Source of the DNA: JBEVEP01 sp040512755
GTDB taxonomy: Bacteria > Pseudomonadota > Alphaproteobacteria > Rhizobiales > Rhizobiaceae
NCBI GenBank assembly: GCA_040512755.1
Contig: JBEVEP010000132.1
Coordinates: 1 to 8,213, forward strand
DNA length: 8,213 nucleotides
Direction of reading: 5' to 3'
The notes beneath the pieces were generated by a model, which was given only the letters and a program-made list of their open reading frames with translations, was not told where the DNA came from and did not search any database. This document shows, in pieces, positions 6,083-8,213 of this stretch (positions are counted from its first letter, which is position 1; each line of letters begins with the position of its first letter). The translations under genes were made by a program, and so were the position numbers.

Positions 6083-6326
6083 GCCCCTCATCCCCCTGCC
6101 GGACCCGGCCCTTCGCTATGGCTTCGGGCGTTCGTCGTTCGAAAAGCCAAATCCTTGGCTTTTCGTCGCCTCCGGCGTCCACTCCTCACCCCCGTAGAAC
6201 AGGGAGAAGAGACGCTTCATCGCAGCTTTCACCAAGCGCCAACGCTGCAAATTTTAACGCCGCCAGCGCCGCCAGCGCTCCTCTACCCGCTTGCGGGGAG
6301 AGGATGCCGGCAGGCAGGTGAGGGGC
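6083..6326. repeat. Rhizobial-type palindromic intergenic mosaic element
   Basis: The outer arms GCCCCTCA...CTGCCGG (6083-6102) and the inverse (6307-6326) match at 17 of 20 positions. Inside are a perfect 11-bp stem (6140-6165), a tandem GCCGCCAGC repeat near 6260-6278, and a hairpin at 6280-6303 (CCTCTaCCCGC / GCGGGgAGAGG). This vocabulary recurs in the element at 7208-7344. The element fills most of the 331-nt gap between the convergent transporter and response regulator genes. No gene was seen in this gap. Such elements are recurrent in rhizobial genomes; copy number here cannot be judged from one window. Confidence 0.65.
6140..6165. terminator. Perfect 11-bp hairpin, possible bidirectional terminator
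   Basis: CGAAAAGCCAA (6140-6150) and TTGGCTTTTCG (6155-6165) pair perfectly around a 4-nt loop. The A-run and T-run lie within the stem, so either strand gives a hairpin ending in T-rich sequence. It lies about 70 nt after the transporter stop, between convergent genes. It may equally be just an internal part of the palindromic mosaic. Confidence 0.4.
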
Positions 6327-6399
6327 AACACAGCATCACTGGCTATCCTTGAGCGTCGAAGCCAGGATCGCCCCCCAAAACTCCAGGAAAATCGACCCC

Positions 6400-7059
6400 T
6401 TAACTCGCCGCCTGAACCGGATCGGTGCCGATCCGCGACAACAGGATCACCGCCTGCGTGCGGCTGTCGACGCCAAGCTTCTGAAGAATGGCGGACACGT
6501 GCGCCTTGATGGTGGCTTCGGAAATATCCAGCTCATAGGCGATCTGCTTGTTGAGCAGGCCCTCGGCCAGCATGCTCAGCACGCGCGTCTGCTGCGGGGT
6601 CAGCGACTGAAGCCGCTTGATGAGATCGGAAATCTCGGGATCGCGTTCCACACCGAGATCGATCCCTGTCGGCGAGGCGATTCCGCCGGCCAGCACCACG
6701 TCGACCGCACCCCGTATTTCCTCCATGCTGGCGGATTTCGAGATGAACCCGGACGCACCCAATTCGATCGAACGGCGAATGGTCTCCGGATCGTCATGCG
6801 CGGACACCACGATCATCGGCACCGAGGGGTGGACGCCACGGAGCGAGACCAGCCCCGAAAGTCCGCTTGCGCCAGGCATCGAAAGATCCAGCAGCACCAG
6901 ATCGAGATCGTCATTGCCGACGACCAGCGCCTTTGTGCTTTCGAAATCACCCGCCTCGAGGATATCGATGTTGTCCGCTAGACCTGCGAGCGCCTGTTTC
7001 AGCGCGCCACGAAACAGCGGATGATCGTCCGCGATCACGAACCTGTAGCCCGGTGACAA
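6400..7059 (-). CDS. NarL/FixJ-family two-component response regulator
   Basis: A 219-residue cytoplasmic transcription factor. The receiver domain (about 5-125) has the acidic pair Asp11-Asp12, the phosphorylated Asp58 in LLDLSMPG, Ser86 in VVSAH and Lys108 in FISKS, so it looks functional. After a short linker, the LuxR-type helix-turn-helix (about 152-210) reads LTPQQTRVLSMLAEGL, then NKQIAYELDISEATIKAHVS, then KLGVDSRTQAVI. It vaguely resembles AgmR/ErdR-like regulators, but I would not name it. I chose the TTG at 7059 because GGGAGG lies 5 nt upstream. A longer frame from a TTG at 7128 overlaps the likely -10 box and adds no domain. No sensor kinase is visible in the window. It is flanked by two palindromic elements. 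Confidence 0.9.
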   Translation of the reverse strand: MSPGYRFVIADDHPLFRGALKQALAGLADNIDILEAGDFESTKALVVGNDDLDLVLLDLSMPGASGLSGLVSLRGVHPSVPMIVVSAHDDPETIRRSIELGASGFISKSASMEEIRGAVDVVLAGGIASPTGIDLGVERDPEISDLIKRLQSLTPQQTRVLSMLAEGLLNKQIAYELDISEATIKAHVSAILQKLGVDSRTQAVILLSRIGTDPVQAAS

Positions 7060-7126
7060 CTGTTCCTCCCGTCTCTCCTCGCCGATGTCTGCTGTCAGGC
7101 TTCCAATCGCACGGGAATATCGGGCC

Positions 7127-7155
7127 AATTAAACGGTGTGGCTGCATATTTTCAA
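7127..7155 (-). promoter_or_regulatory. Candidate promoter of the response regulator gene
   Basis: On the minus strand TTGAAA (7155-7150) is 5 of 6 to TTGACA. It is followed after 17 bp by TTAATT (7132-7127), 3 of 6 to TATAAT. Transcription would start near 7120, giving a leader of about 60 nt before the TTG start at 7059. Confidence 0.4.
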
Positions 7156-7170
7156 GCGGCAACCCAAAGG

Positions 7171-7186
7171 CCGCCAACGTTGGCGG
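7171..7186. promoter_or_regulatory. 16-bp perfect palindrome upstream of the response regulator promoter
   Basis: CCGCCAACGTTGGCGG is perfectly self-complementary and lies about 16 bp upstream of the candidate -35 box. The position suits an activator or repressor site. The binding protein is unknown; self-binding by the response regulator is only one possibility. Confidence 0.4.
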
Positions 7187-7207
7187 GCGGAGCTAGAGTT
7201 TTTGAAA

Positions 7208-7344
7208 CCCCCTCACCGCCTCGCTACGCTCGGCACCTCTCCCCCATTTTCATGGGGGAGAGGAAGGGTGCAAGGCCACGGCCGGCGTTTCCTCGCCCCG
7301 CTTTGCGGGGGAGAGGTGCCGAGCAAAGCGAGGCGGTGAGGGGG
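7208..7344. repeat. 137-bp palindromic intergenic element with 37-bp arms
   Basis: The arms 7208-7244 and 7308-7344 are inverted copies differing at only two positions (TAC versus TTT in the middle). Each runs CCCCCTCACCGCC...CGGCACCTCTCCCC or its complement. Inside, 7236-7263 forms a perfect 12-bp hairpin with a TTTC loop, and 7291-7316 forms a second hairpin around CCCCGC/GCGGGG. As RNA it could fold either as one long cruciform or as separate hairpins. It lies between the ABC exporter 3' end and the response regulator promoter, both on the minus strand, and could act as a transcription stop or mRNA end. Together with flanking unique sequence it accounts for the 357-nt gene-free stretch. 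Confidence 0.85.
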
Positions 7345-7416
7345 AAGATTATCAACCGAGCCAGTTATTGAGCTCACTGCCGTGGTGCTTGCGCCTGTTC
7401 GCGCCCTCACGTGCGT

Positions 7417-8213
7417 TCACGCCCGCGCCGTCTTGTGGCGGACGACGACGCCGAGTTCGTCCGCCTCGCGGGCGATCCGCAAGCGCTCCTCCGCTTCCGT
7501 CGCTTCGCGCTGGCGATCCCACATGGCCGCGTAAAGTCCATCGCGGCGAAGCAATTGGAGATGCGTCCCGCGTTCGGCAATCTGCCCATCCTTCAGGACC
7601 AGGATTTCATCCGCCGAAATAACTGTGGAAAGCCGATGCGCGATGACGATCGTGGTCCGGCCACGGCTGACCAGATCGAGCGCGGCCTGAATCTCCTGTT
7701 CGGTGTGCGTGTCGAGCGCGGATGTCGCTTCGTCGAGAATCAGGAGCGGAGGCGCCTTGAGAATCGTGCGCGCAATCGCCACCCGCTGCTTTTCCCCGCC
7801 CGAAAGCTTGAGACCGCGTTCTCCCACCATCGACTTGTAGCCGCCAGGCAGGCCCGCGATGAAACCGCCGATCTGCGCAAGGTCGGCCGCTCGCCAGACC
7901 TCGTCGTCCGTCGCGGCGGGACGGCCGTAGCGGATGTTGTAGGCGATCGTGTCGTTGAACAGCACGGTATCCTGCGGAACCATGCCGATAGCCGCCCGCA
8001 GGCTTTCCTGCGTGACGTCGCGAATATCCTGGCCGTCGATCAGGATTGCGCCTTGCTGGATGTCGTAGAAGCGGAAGAGTAGGCGCGACACGGTCGACTT
8101 GCCCGCGCCGGAGGGACCGACGATGGCGACCGTCTTTCCGGCTGGCACGTCGAAAGTGATGCCCCTCAGGATCGGCCGGTCCGCGTCATAGGCGAAATGC
8201 ACGTCCCGGAACT
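7417..8213 (-). CDS. Atm1-like ABC exporter, C-terminal nucleotide-binding domain (5' part outside window)
   Basis: About 265 residues of the ATPase end of a fused permease/ATPase half-transporter. The frame is open to the window edge (FRDVHFAYDADRPILRG), so GTG at 8202 is internal. The motifs appear in order: Walker A GPSGAGKST, Q-loop MVPQDTVLFNDTIAYNI, signature LSGGEKQR, Walker B LLILDEATSALD and H-loop IVIAHRLS, all intact. The wording around the Q-loop (FNDTIAYNIRYGR) and the stretch LPGGYKSMVGERGLKLSGGEKQ are those of the Atm1/heavy-metal ABC branch. That branch exports glutathione-linked or sulfur-containing compounds, in bacteria linked to metal tolerance. The transmembrane half, which would confirm this, is not in the window. 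The protein ends in a charged tail after REATEAEERLRIAREADELG. The next gene on the same strand lies beyond the palindromic element. Confidence 0.9.
   Translation of the reverse strand, partial: FRDVHFAYDADRPILRGITFDVPAGKTVAIVGPSGAGKSTVSRLLFRFYDIQQGAILIDGQDIRDVTQESLRAAIGMVPQDTVLFNDTIAYNIRYGRPAATDDEVWRAADLAQIGGFIAGLPGGYKSMVGERGLKLSGGEKQRVAIARTILKAPPLLILDEATSALDTHTEQEIQAALDLVSRGRTTIVIAHRLSTVISADEILVLKDGQIAERGTHLQLLRRDGLYAAMWDRQREATEAEERLRIAREADELGVVVRHKTARA

Noticed and set aside
7411..8082. 223-codon plus-strand open frame opposite the ABC exporter
   Set aside because: The minus-strand ABC motifs are unambiguous, so this is a shadow frame.

Overview
The window looks like chromosomal DNA of an alphaproteobacterium of the order Rhizobiales, most likely a Mesorhizobium or other Phyllobacteriaceae relative. 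This rests on the GC-rich coding sequence, the Kup and IlvC protein sequences, the small alphaproteobacterial type of PilZ protein, the Atm1-like ABC exporter, and palindromic intergenic elements of the CCCCTCA...TGAGGGG type that are common in rhizobia. The genus is inferred from remembered sequence character, not from a search.

Layout, left to right. Positions 1-278 hold the 3' end of a Kup potassium transporter gene. A TetR-family regulator (530-1180) follows; it has a near-perfect 22-bp palindrome just upstream that probably is its own operator. Only 21 nt after it comes ilvC (1202-2221), the ketol-acid reductoisomerase of branched-chain amino acid synthesis. The last 45 bp around the ilvC stop codon are repeated 98 bp downstream, and a strong intrinsic terminator closes this block (2427-2463).

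The next block is the least ordinary one. A cytoplasmic trypsin-like protease of the Nal1-like type (2503-3558) is followed after 9 nt by a 77-residue protein (3568-3801). That small protein resembles the short beta-rich module usually found fused in front of this protease family. Facing them is a small PilZ protein gene on the minus strand (3897-4184). A 273-bp MITE-like element with 27-bp terminal inverted repeats bounded by TA (4295-4567) lies between the PilZ gene and a UMF1-type major facilitator transporter (4677-6068).

The right third has two palindromic intergenic mosaics (6083-6326 and 7208-7344) on either side of an orphan NarL/FixJ-type response regulator on the minus strand (6400-7059). 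Further right is the C-terminal nucleotide-binding half of an Atm1-like ABC exporter on the minus strand (7417 to the window edge).

The genes do not form one pathway. Plausible functional units are tetR-ilvC (possible co-transcription) and the protease with its small companion. No phage genes, transposase genes, CRISPR array, tRNA or rRNA were seen. The best candidate for an under-described system is the protease/companion pair; the remaining genes belong to familiar families.
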